NCBI RefSeq assembly: GCF_003318255.1
Contig: NZ_QOCF01000014.1
Coordinates: 434,001-498,000, forward strand
Source: Ruegeria sp. A3M17
Lineage (GTDB): Bacteria; Pseudomonadota; Alphaproteobacteria; Rhodobacterales; Rhodobacteraceae
DNA: 64,000 nt
Reading direction: 5' to 3'
In this document: positions 41,181-51,505 of the stretch, piece after piece
Position numbering within the stretch: the stretch's first letter is position 1
How the letters are laid out: each line of letters starts with the position of its first letter
Notes under the pieces: generated by a model
Seen by the model: only the letters and a program-made list of their open reading frames with translations
Told to the model about the DNA's origin: nothing
The model's database searches: none
Made by a program: the position numbers and the translations under genes

Positions 41181-42338
41181 TCAGAAGTTCAGCTGCGCCG
41201 CCAATTGAATCCGGTTGCTGTCAAAGGTGCGTCCGGTCGGTGCGTCGTTGCGCTCTCCGTAGAAGAATTCGGCACTAAGGGTCAGATTGTCGGTCGCTTT
41301 GTAAAAGGCGTTCACGTGGATCGTTTCAACCTCGGTAAAGGACAGGGTCCCGGTCGAGGTCGGCAGGTCGTAATTCTCTTGCCCATAGGCGATGCCGACG
41401 TTCCATTTGGGGCTGAGGTCCTGGCGGAATTCCACGGTAAACCCGTCCACATCATTGGCCTGCCCGTTGACGATGGCGTCACCCGCGGCGATCAGGTAGG
41501 GGCCCAATGCCTCGCCGTCGACATAGTTGACTTGAAACAGACCGCCTTGCCAGGGCCGGATGCCAGCCGAGAGCGTAAAGCCGGTCTGGTCCACTTCGAC
41601 CTCCCCGGACTGCGCCTTACCGTAAAGGGCCGAGGCGCGGGCGAGGTAGGTGTCGTTATTGTATTCGATAGATCCAGTCAGGACGGGATCATCCGAGTCC
41701 GAGCCACCGACGTTTTCTTCGATCGCAAACGCAAAGGTTGTGTCGGAGCCCAGCGTGTTCGTATAGCGCACCTGAGGGACGCGAGCGAAAGGAATGCCAA
41801 CGGGGCCGTTGAATTCGACTGTCGTGGGATAGGTGTCCAACGGCTGGAAGTTGGTCCAGAATTGACCGATCAACCAATTGTCACCAATACGGATATTGGC
41901 GTGACGCAGGCGCAGTTCAGCCGGCCCATCCGAGCCGCCGGAAAACAGGTCCAGTTCCAGCTGGCCCGCAATATCGCCGATGGCAGACGGCGTATTGGTC
42001 CGAAGCCCGATGCGCGATTGGCGCACGGTGGCCCCAAAGGTGCCGCTGGTGGCATTTGCTGGCTCGCCAATTCGGGTCGCATCGGCAAGGTCACCGAGTT
42101 CAAAGTCGGTATCGTAGAAGAAATCAGCCTTAACGTAACCGTAAACATCAAGCGTGGTGTTTCCGATCCGAAGATCACCAGTGCCAGCGCCAGGTTTTCC
42201 GGCCTCCAGAGCTTCGACGCGGGCACGCAGGGCATCAAGTTCCGTTTGCGTCTGGGCGTCTTGGGCGAAAGCAGCCGTGCCGGACATGCCAAGCGCAGAC
42301 ACGGCAAGCAGAAACGCCGTTTTTCTCTTTGCAATCAT
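41181..42338 (-). CDS. DcaP-like outer-membrane porin
   Basis: A 385-residue outer-membrane beta-barrel with a signal peptide ending GTAAFAQ, then a short coiled coil (TELDALRARVEALEAGK) and a beta-rich barrel ending in the aromatic-terminated strand IQLAAQLNF, the usual signal for outer-membrane insertion. The layout (N-terminal coiled coil, trimeric 16-strand barrel) fits the DcaP family, which passes dicarboxylates and other negatively charged solutes. It lies on the opposite strand inside the pcc cluster. AAGGAA precedes the ATG at 42338. A substrate link to propionate precursors is only speculation. Confidence 0.88.
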   Translation of the reverse strand: MIAKRKTAFLLAVSALGMSGTAAFAQDAQTQTELDALRARVEALEAGKPGAGTGDLRIGNTTLDVYGYVKADFFYDTDFELGDLADATRIGEPANATSGTFGATVRQSRIGLRTNTPSAIGDIAGQLELDLFSGGSDGPAELRLRHANIRIGDNWLIGQFWTNFQPLDTYPTTVEFNGPVGIPFARVPQVRYTNTLGSDTTFAFAIEENVGGSDSDDPVLTGSIEYNNDTYLARASALYGKAQSGEVEVDQTGFTLSAGIRPWQGGLFQVNYVDGEALGPYLIAAGDAIVNGQANDVDGFTVEFRQDLSPKWNVGIAYGQENYDLPTSTGTLSFTEVETIHVNAFYKATDNLTLSAEFFYGERNDAPTGRTFDSNRIQLAAQLNF

Positions 42339-42689
42339 GTGGATATTTCCTTGTGTGCGAGTGTGCACGGACACCGTTCCACGCAAGAGAACTTGATGGA
42401 AATCACGAGAACGGGAAGAAAAGCGCCTGGTTTTTCAAGGAAATGTGTAAGAATTCTGGGCCGTTTTCACCCTATGGTGAACAGAACGGTTAACCATTTG
42501 CATTTGAGAAGAGAATTTCTGACGTCATTCTCAGCAGCCCGTGATGATGCAGGCGCAGAAACAAATCTTTTGGTGAAGAAATGTAACGGCAACGTGACTA
42601 CTTTAGCGTTGCGTACGACATCCGGAACAGCCCCCAAACTCGGCACGATTCTGCGCGCGTATTCGCTTAATGGGCGATTTCCAGCCGGA
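42339..42689. other. Intergenic stretch upstream of the porin gene
   Basis: No convincing gene is seen in these 351 bases. They must hold the leftward porin promoter. The sequence is moderately AT-rich and includes short pairings such as AACAGAACGGTTAACC but no clear binding site. The right-hand part passes into the candidate small RNA. Confidence 0.4.
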
Positions 42690-42857
42690 ATCTTGGCCGG
42701 AAACAATACTTTGTTTACGCAATTGATTGTGCCAAGCAACCTGTCTAAGCCGTGCGGCTCTACTTTGCCTGCGTCGCGCAAGCACCTACTATTCCGTACC
42801 CCTTCCTTCCGCGGGCAGGCTTGTGAAGTTCACAAAGTCCTGCCCGCGTTTTTCTTT
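42690..42857 (+). ncRNA. Candidate trans-acting small RNA
   Basis: A strong Rho-independent terminator (42810-42857) has no gene on its strand upstream for about 1.7 kb. Just before it is the C/T-rich ACCCCTTCCTTCC (about 42798-42810), which could pair with Shine-Dalgarno sequences, as do the CU-rich loops of several alphaproteobacterial small RNAs. A 5' end near 42690-42750 is a guess; no clear promoter could be found. The transcript would be about 110-170 bases. Confidence 0.35.
42810..42857 (+). terminator. Orphan Rho-independent terminator
   Basis: CGCGGGCAGG (42810-42819) pairs with CCTGCCCGCG (42839-42848), with an inner TTGTGAA/TTCACAA stem, followed by TTTTTCTTT. No coding gene ends before it on this strand. 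Confidence 0.8.
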
Positions 42858-42988
42858 GCGCAAGAACCAAGCGTAAAGCGGCACAAATTTGCGCAAAATG
42901 CCATTCAGCACTGCCTGATATTGAATAACAGGGTCGAATTCGGACATCTGCCCCGGAACGCATCAAGAATTCAAAAGGGGCAGATATC

Positions 42989-43192
42989 ATGCGAATCTCG
43001 AAACTCGTTCTTGCAATGGCGACCTGCGCAGGCCTTGCCGCCTGTGGCGACACGACGGGCGAACAGGCGCTGCTTGGCGGCGGCGCGGGCGCCGTCGGGG
43101 CGGCTGTTGTCAGCGCCGATCCGCTGTTCGGCGCGGTTGTCGGCGCGGCAGGCAATGTCCTGTACTGCAAGACACAAAACAACTGTAGGTAA
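42989..43192 (+). CDS. Small glycine-rich lipoprotein
   Basis: A 67-residue precursor with a lipobox (GLAAC, Cys19) and a Gly/Ala-rich stretch LLGGGAGAVGAAVVS, which resembles the glycine-zipper membrane segments of small envelope proteins. Two Cys near the end flank TQNN. AAAAGGGG precedes the ATG. It is followed by its own terminator, so it is not in the same transcript as pccA. No function is known. Confidence 0.75.
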   Translation: MRISKLVLAMATCAGLAACGDTTGEQALLGGGAGAVGAAVVSADPLFGAVVGAAGNVLYCKTQNNCR

Positions 43193-43240
43193 TACCCGGT
43201 TTTCCGGGGCGCGCGTCGCCCCGACCGTCATCGCGCATCA

Positions 43241-43276
43241 CGCCGCCGTGGGGATTGTTCCCTGCGGCGGCGTTTT
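43241..43276 (+). terminator. Rho-independent terminator
   Basis: CGCCGCCG and CGGCGGCG arms extended by GGGG/CCC, followed by TTTT. It lies between the small lipoprotein and pccA. Confidence 0.78.
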
Positions 43277-43309
43277 GCGTTCTCAGAACATCAAGACAAA
43301 GGACGTTCC

Positions 43310-45355
43310 ATGTTTAACAAGATCCTGATCGCCAACCGGGGCGAGATCGCTTGCCGGGTCATCAAGACCGCCCGTAAGATGGGTATCGGCACCGTTGCCA
43401 TTTATTCGGACGCAGACAAGAACGCCCTGCACGTGTCGATGGCGGATGAATCGGTGCATATCGGCCCGCCGCCTGCGAACCAGTCCTATATCGTGATCGA
43501 CAAAGTCATGGATGCCATCCGCCAAAGCGGGGCGCAGGCCGTTCACCCTGGCTATGGTTTCCTGTCCGAAAACGCCAAGTTCGCCAAGGCGCTTGAAGCC
43601 GAAGGCGTGGCCTTTGTCGGTCCGCCGGTTGGGGCAATTGAAAGCATGGGTGACAAGATCACCTCGAAGAAGATCGCACAAGAAGCCGGTGTTTCCACCG
43701 TTCCCGGTTACATGGGTTTGATCGAAGACGCAGATGAGGCCGTCAAGATTTCCAACGAAGTCGGCTATCCGGTTATGATCAAGGCCAGTGCAGGTGGCGG
43801 CGGCAAAGGCATGCGGATCGCCTGGAACGATGAGGAGGCGCGCGAAGGTTTCCAGTCGTCCAAGAACGAAGCCGCGAATTCGTTCGGAGACGACCGGATC
43901 TTTATCGAAAAATTCGTGACCCAGCCACGGCACATCGAGATTCAGGTGCTGTGCGACAGTCACGGCAACGGCATCTATCTGGGCGAACGTGAATGCTCGA
44001 TCCAGCGTCGGAACCAGAAAGTGGTCGAAGAAGCACCGTCGCCGTTCTTGGATGAAGCGACCCGTAAGGCGATGGGCGAACAGGCCGTGGCACTGGCCAA
44101 GGCCGTGGACTATGCCAGCGCCGGTACGGTTGAATTCATCGTCGATGGGGAAAAGAACTTCTACTTCCTGGAAATGAACACACGCCTGCAGGTGGAACAC
44201 CCTGTCACCGAATTGATCACTGGTGTCGATCTGGTTGAGCAGATGATCCGAGTGGCGGCGGGTGAAAAGCTGTCGATCACACAGGACGACGTGACCCTGA
44301 CCGGCTGGGCCATCGAAAACCGCCTGTATGCCGAAGATCCGTATCGCGGCTTTCTGCCTTCAATTGGCCGTCTGACCCGCTATCGCCCGCCGCAAGAAAT
44401 TGCCTCAGGTCCGCTGTTGGTGAACGGTAAATGGCAAGGTGAAGCGCCCGAAGGTGAAGCCGCTGTGCGCAACGATACCGGCGTCTATGAAGGCGGCGAG
44501 ATCAGCATGTACTATGACCCGATGATCGCCAAACTGTGCACCTGGGCGTCTACCCGCGAGGCGGCGATTGAAGCGATGCGCGTAGCGCTCGACAGCTTTG
44601 AGGTCGAAGGCATTGGCCACAACCTGCCATTCTTGTCAGCGGTCATGGATCATCCGATTTTCATCAGCGGCAACATGACCACCGCGTTCATCGAAGAACA
44701 ATACCCGGATGGTTTCGAAGGCGTCACTCTGCCCGAGGATGACTTGCGTCGCATCGCGGCCTCTTGTGCCGCCATGCACCGCGTCGCGGAAATCCGCAGG
44801 GCCCGCGTGTCGGGCCGGATGGATAACCACGAACGTAAGGTTGGTGACCGTTGGGTTGTTTCCGTTCAGGGCAACGAATTCGCGGTTCGGGTGAGTGCCG
44901 ACAAGGATGGTGCGACGGTTCGCTTCGAAGATGGAACGGCCTTGCGCGTGGCCTCGGACTGGACGCCTGGCGATCAACTGGCAGTTTTGGACGTCGATGA
45001 CAGTCCGCTGGTTTTGAAGGTCGGAAAAATCTCGGGCGGGTTCCGTATTCGCAACCGGGGTGCAGACCTTAAGGTTCATGTCCGCACGGCACGTCAGGCC
45101 GAGCTGGCGCGTATGATGCCCGAAAAGCTGCCGCCGGATACTTCGAAAATGCTGCTCTGCCCGATGCCCGGCCTGATCGTGAAGATCGATGTCGAAGTGG
45201 GCCAGGAAGTGCAGGAAGGTCAGGCGCTGTGCACTGTTGAGGCGATGAAGATGGAAAACATTCTGCGCGCCGAAAAGAAGGGTGTCGTGTCCAAAGTCAA
45301 CGCAGGTCCCGGCGACAACCTCGCCGTGGACGACGTGATCATCGAGTTCGAATGA
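43310..45355 (+). CDS. pccA: Propionyl-CoA carboxylase, biotin (alpha) subunit
   Basis: The 681-residue alpha subunit carries biotin carboxylase (about residues 1-450), a linking BT domain and a biotin carrier domain. Motifs include the ATP-grasp glycine loop KASAGGGGKGMRIAW near residue 160, and VEAMKMEN at the C-terminus, where Lys647 is the biotin site. It supplies carboxybiotin for PccB. AAAGGA precedes the ATG. A terminator lies just upstream, so it must have its own promoter or receive read-through from the pccB side. Confidence 0.97.
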   Translation: MFNKILIANRGEIACRVIKTARKMGIGTVAIYSDADKNALHVSMADESVHIGPPPANQSYIVIDKVMDAIRQSGAQAVHPGYGFLSENAKFAKALEAEGVAFVGPPVGAIESMGDKITSKKIAQEAGVSTVPGYMGLIEDADEAVKISNEVGYPVMIKASAGGGGKGMRIAWNDEEAREGFQSSKNEAANSFGDDRIFIEKFVTQPRHIEIQVLCDSHGNGIYLGERECSIQRRNQKVVEEAPSPFLDEATRKAMGEQAVALAKAVDYASAGTVEFIVDGEKNFYFLEMNTRLQVEHPVTELITGVDLVEQMIRVAAGEKLSITQDDVTLTGWAIENRLYAEDPYRGFLPSIGRLTRYRPPQEIASGPLLVNGKWQGEAPEGEAAVRNDTGVYEGGEISMYYDPMIAKLCTWASTREAAIEAMRVALDSFEVEGIGHNLPFLSAVMDHPIFISGNMTTAFIEEQYPDGFEGVTLPEDDLRRIAASCAAMHRVAEIRRARVSGRMDNHERKVGDRWVVSVQGNEFAVRVSADKDGATVRFEDGTALRVASDWTPGDQLAVLDVDDSPLVLKVGKISGGFRIRNRGADLKVHVRTARQAELARMMPEKLPPDTSKMLLCPMPGLIVKIDVEVGQEVQEGQALCTVEAMKMENILRAEKKGVVSKVNAGPGDNLAVDDVIIEFE

Positions 45356-45431
45356 TCATGATCGCGTTTTCCCCATATCTCCATGGTTTCCCGGCAGTTC
45401 GCGCCGGGAGCCTTGGGCGTGGCGAAAGCGC

Positions 45432-45878
45432 TCAGCCGCCCTCGCGTCGTTCGCGGATTTCGCGCTCGCGCAGGGGCGTTTTGTCGATGGAACGGCCGAT
45501 TTCACGTGTGCTCCACGGCGAGGGTTTGCGCAGTTTGACCACGCCGTCCTTGTCGACGAACACCATCTGGAAACCGCGCGGGCGTAATTGTGACCGGATC
45601 GGAGAACGGGCGGACGGATCGGTATCGGTCAGCACGACCACATCCCGGTCGCGCATGGCCTCTTCGCCTTCCAGAAGCATGTCGATTTGCTGCCGGAAAC
45701 GCGGGTCGGCTGGGGTATCGGCAAAGACGACGATGGGCCGACTGACCCATAAGTATTCGCTCAACTCGCTATCACCAGCGGGGCGGACAAAGTCTTCATC
45801 GACGGGCGCAGACCCGTCTGCCGCCAACGCGACCAGCGGGAATAGTGCCGAGAAAACAAGGGCAAGCGTTCGTGTCAT
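45432..45878 (-). CDS. DUF4174 domain secreted protein
   Basis: A 148-residue protein with a signal peptide (LALVFSALFPLVALAA) and a DUF4174 domain: SRPIVVFADTPADPRFRQQ, then VVVLTDTDPSARSPIRSQL and FQMVFVDKDGVVKLRKPSPW. The domain looks thioredoxin-like, but no CxxC is present. AGGAGG precedes the ATG. It is leftward between pccA and scpA, convergent with pccA, and is the second opposite-strand gene inside this cluster. The function is unknown; small envelope proteins of this family are common in marine bacteria. Confidence 0.83.
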   Translation of the reverse strand: MTRTLALVFSALFPLVALAADGSAPVDEDFVRPAGDSELSEYLWVSRPIVVFADTPADPRFRQQIDMLLEGEEAMRDRDVVVLTDTDPSARSPIRSQLRPRGFQMVFVDKDGVVKLRKPSPWSTREIGRSIDKTPLREREIRERREGG

Positions 45879-45910
45879 AGGGCCTCCTGTTCGTTTGAAT
45901 ATAGCCTCTG

Positions 45911-45931
45911 CGCCGGTGAATGCGACCGGCG
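45911..45931. repeat. Inverted repeat between DUF4174 and scpA genes
   Basis: CGCCGGT and ACCGGCG pair around GAATGCG in the divergent spacer. No T-run follows. It could be an operator or a leader hairpin of scpA; no further evidence is visible. Confidence 0.3.
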
Positions 45932-46046
45932 AAATGCACGCAGGCTTCAAAATATCGCGTTTACACCTGCCGCGACGCGCGGCACCGAACGTTAAAACGC
46001 GCAGGCAATGCCTGTTCGCGACCCGAATTGAGAAAAGGAATACGCA

Positions 46047-48173
<2,127 letters not shown>

Positions 48174-48230
48174 GGCGTTCAAAGAATTTCGTCGAAAAAT
48201 CTTGTGATCCACCGCCTTTAAGGAAAACAT

Positions 48231-48262
48231 GCGACCAGATCCGATAGGGTCTGGTCGTTTTT
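48231..48262 (+). terminator. Rho-independent terminator of scpA
   Basis: GCGACCAGA and TCTGGTCG arms, loop TCCGATAGGG, then TTTTT. The T-run ends four bases before the AGGAGG (48266-48271) of the next gene, so transcription of that gene must pass or start within this hairpin. Confidence 0.8.
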
Positions 48263-48277
48263 CATAGGAGGCGCTGC

Positions 48278-48880
48278 GTGTTACTGGATCATTTGGCGGT
48301 TGCGGGCGAAACGCTCGAAGAAGCGTCTGCCCATGTCGAACAGGCATTGGGAGTACCGCTGCAAGACGGCGGCAAGCATAAAAGATTCGGCACCTACAAT
48401 CGTCTTTTGGGGCTGCGGGATGGCCTGTACCTAGAGGCTATTGCGATCGACCCACAGGCACCGAATCCGCAAACAACTAGATGGTTCGATCTGGACCGGT
48501 TCACGGGCGCGCCCCGGCTTACCAACTGGATATGCCGGGTGCCGGACATTTCTGCCTCCCTTTCCGTTTTCCCCGATGGCGTCGGGCATCCGATTGATCT
48601 GGCCCGCGGAGCGTTGCGCTGGCAGATGGCGGTTCCGCCAAACGGGCGTCTGCCCTTCGACAATCTGTTCCCGGCGCTTATTCAGTGGCACGGAGATTTG
48701 CATCCGGCAAATATGCTGCAGGATAGCGGCTGCCGTTTGCGTCGGTTGGTGGTTTTTCACCCGGACGCGCTGGAGCTTGCCAAGCTGCTAGGCGAAATGG
48801 GCGCTGTTGTATTCGACACAGGCCCGGTCGCATTGCGAGCAGAGTTCGAAACACCGCACGGGAAGCGCGTGTTGGAATGA
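48278..48880 (+). CDS. VOC family (glyoxalase-like) protein
   Basis: A 200-residue protein with two beta-alpha-beta-beta-beta-like repeats of the VOC superfamily: LLDHLAVAGETLEEASAHVE at the N-terminus and a second unit from about residue 125. Conserved features include YNRLLGLRDGLYLEAIAID. Family members are dioxygenases, isomerases or resistance proteins; metal residues seem partly retained (His5 and a Glu near 60), but the substrate is unknown. It starts with GTG after AGGAGG. The next gene overlaps its end by four bases. Confidence 0.82.
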   Translation: MLLDHLAVAGETLEEASAHVEQALGVPLQDGGKHKRFGTYNRLLGLRDGLYLEAIAIDPQAPNPQTTRWFDLDRFTGAPRLTNWICRVPDISASLSVFPDGVGHPIDLARGALRWQMAVPPNGRLPFDNLFPALIQWHGDLHPANMLQDSGCRLRRLVVFHPDALELAKLLGEMGAVVFDTGPVALRAEFETPHGKRVLE

Positions 48881-49401
48881 AAATCAGGCAGGCCAAAGCT
48901 GCGGACGCCAAAGAGATAGCTGCGATCACCAACGCAATCATTCGCGACACGCTGGTAACATTCACAACCGACGAACGCAGCGTGGAGGGCATTGCACGTG
49001 ACATCGAAGCGCGTGGTCCGGCCTATCTTGTGGCAGAACAAGACGACCAGATTCTTGGGTTTGCAACCTATGGTCCGTTTCGATCCGGTCCGGGATACGC
49101 GCAGTGTCGAGAGCTGACGATCCAACTGGCCATTGATGCGCGCGGACAGGGCACGGGGCGCGCTTTGATGCGGGCGCTTGAGGCCGCCGCCCGGGCAGAG
49201 GGAACTCATGCACTGGTGGCGGGGATTTCTTTGGCAAATCCGGGGGCAGTTTCTTTTCACGCGGCCGTGGGCTTTGTCGAAGTCGGGCGCATGCCCGAGG
49301 TTGGGTTCAAGTGGGGGAAACGTCTGGACCTTGTTCTGATGCAGAAAATTCTTGCCACAGACGGTTTGGTTGCACCTGACAGTCCCGATTTGGGACGCTA
49401 G
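48877..49401 (+). CDS. GNAT N-acetyltransferase (phosphinothricin acetyltransferase-like)
   Basis: A 174-residue GNAT enzyme. Acetyl-CoA binding is seen in the motif A region RELTIQLAIDARGQGTGRAL, with the R/Q-x-x-G-x-G/A loop near residue 92, and motif B in AVSFHAAVGFVEVGRM. The N-terminus (IRQAKAADAKEIAAITNAII) and the middle match the Pat/MnaT branch that acetylates small amines, such as methionine sulfone or phosphinothricin. Its start overlaps the VOC gene (ATGA). Exact substrate is not determinable from sequence. Confidence 0.88.
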   Translation: MKIRQAKAADAKEIAAITNAIIRDTLVTFTTDERSVEGIARDIEARGPAYLVAEQDDQILGFATYGPFRSGPGYAQCRELTIQLAIDARGQGTGRALMRALEAAARAEGTHALVAGISLANPGAVSFHAAVGFVEVGRMPEVGFKWGKRLDLVLMQKILATDGLVAPDSPDLGR

Positions 49402-49410
49402 GGTGCGCTC

Positions 49411-50091
49411 ATGTCGATCTGGATCCGTATATCCGATGCGCTAAGCGCGCTTGCCCAGGGTGAAAGCCTTACCGCAGTCTTTGAAAAGCTGCGCTCGCCA
49501 CCCGAACGGTCGGTGGCCTTCACCATCGCCGTGATCGCACTGGGCGCGAAAATGGCCAAGGCTGACGGGCAGGTGACGCGGGATGAGGTCACGGCCTTCC
49601 GCGACGTGTTCCAGATCGCCCGCGATGATGAGGAAGGCGCGGCGCGCGTGTTCAATATGGCCCGCACGGATGTTGCGGGCTATCAGGACTATGCCCACAA
49701 AATCGCGCGCATGTTTTCCGAGGATAGCACCACGCTGTGCGACCTGATGGAGGGGTTGTTCCACATCGCCATGGCGGACGGATTCTATCACCCCAACGAA
49801 AATGAATTTCTGGAAGAGGTCAGTCATATTTTCGGCCAGACCGATGCGCAGTTCATGGCCTTGCGTGCCCGTTTTGTGCCTGATGCGCCCAATGATCCTT
49901 ACACGGTTCTTGGGGTGCCACGGGACATGCCGTTGTCTGATATTCGCAAGGTTTGGCGGCAGCTTGTGCGCGAAACACATCCCGATGCGATGTTGGCGCG
50001 TGGGGTCCCTGAAGAGGCCGTACGTCTGGCCGAAAAGAAGATGATCGACATCAACCGCGCCTGGGACGAAGTCAACGGCGCGCAGGCCTGA
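49411..50091 (+). CDS. TerB plus J-domain protein (DjlA-like, without membrane anchor)
   Basis: A 226-residue protein with an N-terminal TerB-like helical domain (about residues 25-140, with the acidic AKADGQVTRDEVTAFRDVF) and a C-terminal J domain (about 165-225: DPYTVLGVPRDMPLSDIRKV, with HPD intact in ETHPDAML). The HPD motif would stimulate a DnaK-type chaperone. E. coli DjlA has an N-terminal membrane segment; this protein shows none, so it is probably soluble. It belongs to the rightward VOC-GNAT-DjlA-nuclease run with gaps of 9 and 3 bases. Confidence 0.9.
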   Translation: MSIWIRISDALSALAQGESLTAVFEKLRSPPERSVAFTIAVIALGAKMAKADGQVTRDEVTAFRDVFQIARDDEEGAARVFNMARTDVAGYQDYAHKIARMFSEDSTTLCDLMEGLFHIAMADGFYHPNENEFLEEVSHIFGQTDAQFMALRARFVPDAPNDPYTVLGVPRDMPLSDIRKVWRQLVRETHPDAMLARGVPEEAVRLAEKKMIDINRAWDEVNGAQA

Positions 50092-50094
50092 GGT

Positions 50095-51090
50095 ATGCGC
50101 CTGGCGACCTATAACATCGAATGGTTCGCCAATCTGTTTGACCGCCATGACGAACTGATTGCTGATGACAGTTGGTCAGGTCGCCATGATGTCACCAAAG
50201 CGCAGCAGATTGAGGCTATCGCCACAGTTCTGACGGCGGTGGATGCGGACGCAGCGCTGGTTGTCGAAGCACCAAACACAGGGAAATCTCAAAACACAGT
50301 CCGCGCTCTGCAAAACTTTGCCGAGGCTTTCGATCTGCGCACCAGCGAAGCCGTGATGGGTTTTGCCAACGATACGCACCAAGAACTGGCCTTAGTGTAT
50401 GACCCGCGCGTTCTGACGGTGCGACATGATCCAAGAGACGGAGGGCAACGGGCTCCGCGTTTCGATCAGGTGTTTCACATAGACCTCGATATTGACGCAA
50501 CCGAGGATCAGGTGCAGTTTTCCAAGCCGCCCATGGAATTGGCGGTTGAAACTAGGGCAGGCGAACGGTTCCGTCTTATTGGCGCGCATCTGAAGTCAAA
50601 GGCGCCTCATGGGGCGGAAACCCGCGATGCGGCGATCCGCATCTCGATCGCCAATCGCCGAAAACAGCTGGCTCAGGCGATCTGGCTGGGCCGGCGGATC
50701 AAGGCGCATCTGGCGGCTGATGAAGAGGTGATCTTAATGGGCGATCTGAACGATGGTCCGGGGCTGGACGAATTCGAAAACCTGTTTGGTCGCTCATCGG
50801 TTGAAATCCTGCTGCAATCGGGGGTGTTCGACCCCCACGCGGATACGGCCTTCGGGTCAGAGCCTGGCGAACGCCCGTCGACCGCGCGCTTTTATCGGCC
50901 CCAAGATCGCGGGTATCTTGAGGCATTGCTGGACTATATTATGATCAGCGATGGGTTAAAGGATCGTCGCCCGGACTGGCGCATATGGCATCCGTTTCGC
51001 GATCCGGCTTGCCGTGATGCGCAGGATTTACATGAAGCGTTGCTAACCGCGTCCGACCATTTCCCTGTCACTCTGGATATCGAGCTGTGA
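50095..51090 (+). CDS. Endonuclease/exonuclease/phosphatase family protein
   Basis: A 331-residue EEP-fold protein, related to DNase I and AP endonucleases. Catalytic segments include the N-terminal LATYNIEWFANLFDRHDE, the central LIGAHLKSKAPHGA (His), VILMGDLNDGPGLDEF (Asp-x-Asn) and the C-terminal TASDHFPVTLDIEL (Asp-His pair), so the active site is complete. There is no signal peptide, so it acts in the cytoplasm. It could be a nuclease or a phosphodiesterase for small molecules or lipids; the sequence does not decide. Confidence 0.9.
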   Translation: MRLATYNIEWFANLFDRHDELIADDSWSGRHDVTKAQQIEAIATVLTAVDADAALVVEAPNTGKSQNTVRALQNFAEAFDLRTSEAVMGFANDTHQELALVYDPRVLTVRHDPRDGGQRAPRFDQVFHIDLDIDATEDQVQFSKPPMELAVETRAGERFRLIGAHLKSKAPHGAETRDAAIRISIANRRKQLAQAIWLGRRIKAHLAADEEVILMGDLNDGPGLDEFENLFGRSSVEILLQSGVFDPHADTAFGSEPGERPSTARFYRPQDRGYLEALLDYIMISDGLKDRRPDWRIWHPFRDPACRDAQDLHEALLTASDHFPVTLDIEL

Positions 51091-51127
51091 TCTTCCAACC
51101 GCGTTTCAGTTGCCCTATATTTTGGAT

Positions 51128-51502
51128 ATGAGACGTTTCATTCCAATCTGCGCGCTGACCGTCGTTATTGCCCTTCCGGCCTCTGCCGAGGAAGAGGGGA
51201 ACAAATCCCTGATGGAGCAGGGGGCAGAGCTGTTCTTTGAAGGCTTGCGCAAGGAGATGGAGCCTGCATTGGATGAACTGCTGGGACTCGCTGAACAGTT
51301 TGGCCCTGCAATGCAGTCATTTATTGCGGAAATGGGCCCCGCCTTGGCCGAGCTGGCTGATGAGATTGAGGATTGGAGCGCCTATGAAACGCCCGAGATC
51401 CTGCCTAACGGCGATATCATTATCCGAAAGAAGCTGCCACAAGACCCAGATGCTCAGCCAGAGATCCCTGAAGGCCCGCCCGACGGCGAAACCGAGATTT
51501 GA
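51128..51502 (+). CDS. Small secreted acidic protein
   Basis: A 124-residue protein with a cleavable signal peptide (CALTVVIALPASAEEEG). The mature chain is strongly acidic, helical in its first half (LMEQGAELFFEGLRKEMEPA repeated as LAEQFGPAMQSFIAEMGPAL), and ends in a Pro/Glu/Asp-rich tail. No motif is recognised; it resembles small periplasmic proteins found only in Rhodobacteraceae. The ATG at 51128 is selected because the signal peptide starts there. It converges with the ppx gene, with three bases between stops. Confidence 0.65.
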   Translation: MRRFIPICALTVVIALPASAEEEGNKSLMEQGAELFFEGLRKEMEPALDELLGLAEQFGPAMQSFIAEMGPALAELADEIEDWSAYETPEILPNGDIIIRKKLPQDPDAQPEIPEGPPDGETEI

Positions 51503-51505
51503 TAT

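Noticed and set aside
41097-43328. A 743-codon frame on the plus strand over the porin gene
   Set aside because: It is antisense to the porin, which has a signal peptide, coiled coil and terminal aromatic strand. The frame also crosses a terminator and the small lipoprotein gene.
45879-46046. Possible cobalamin riboswitch before the mutase gene
   Set aside because: The B12-box and core sequences are not visible; only a short inverted repeat is present.
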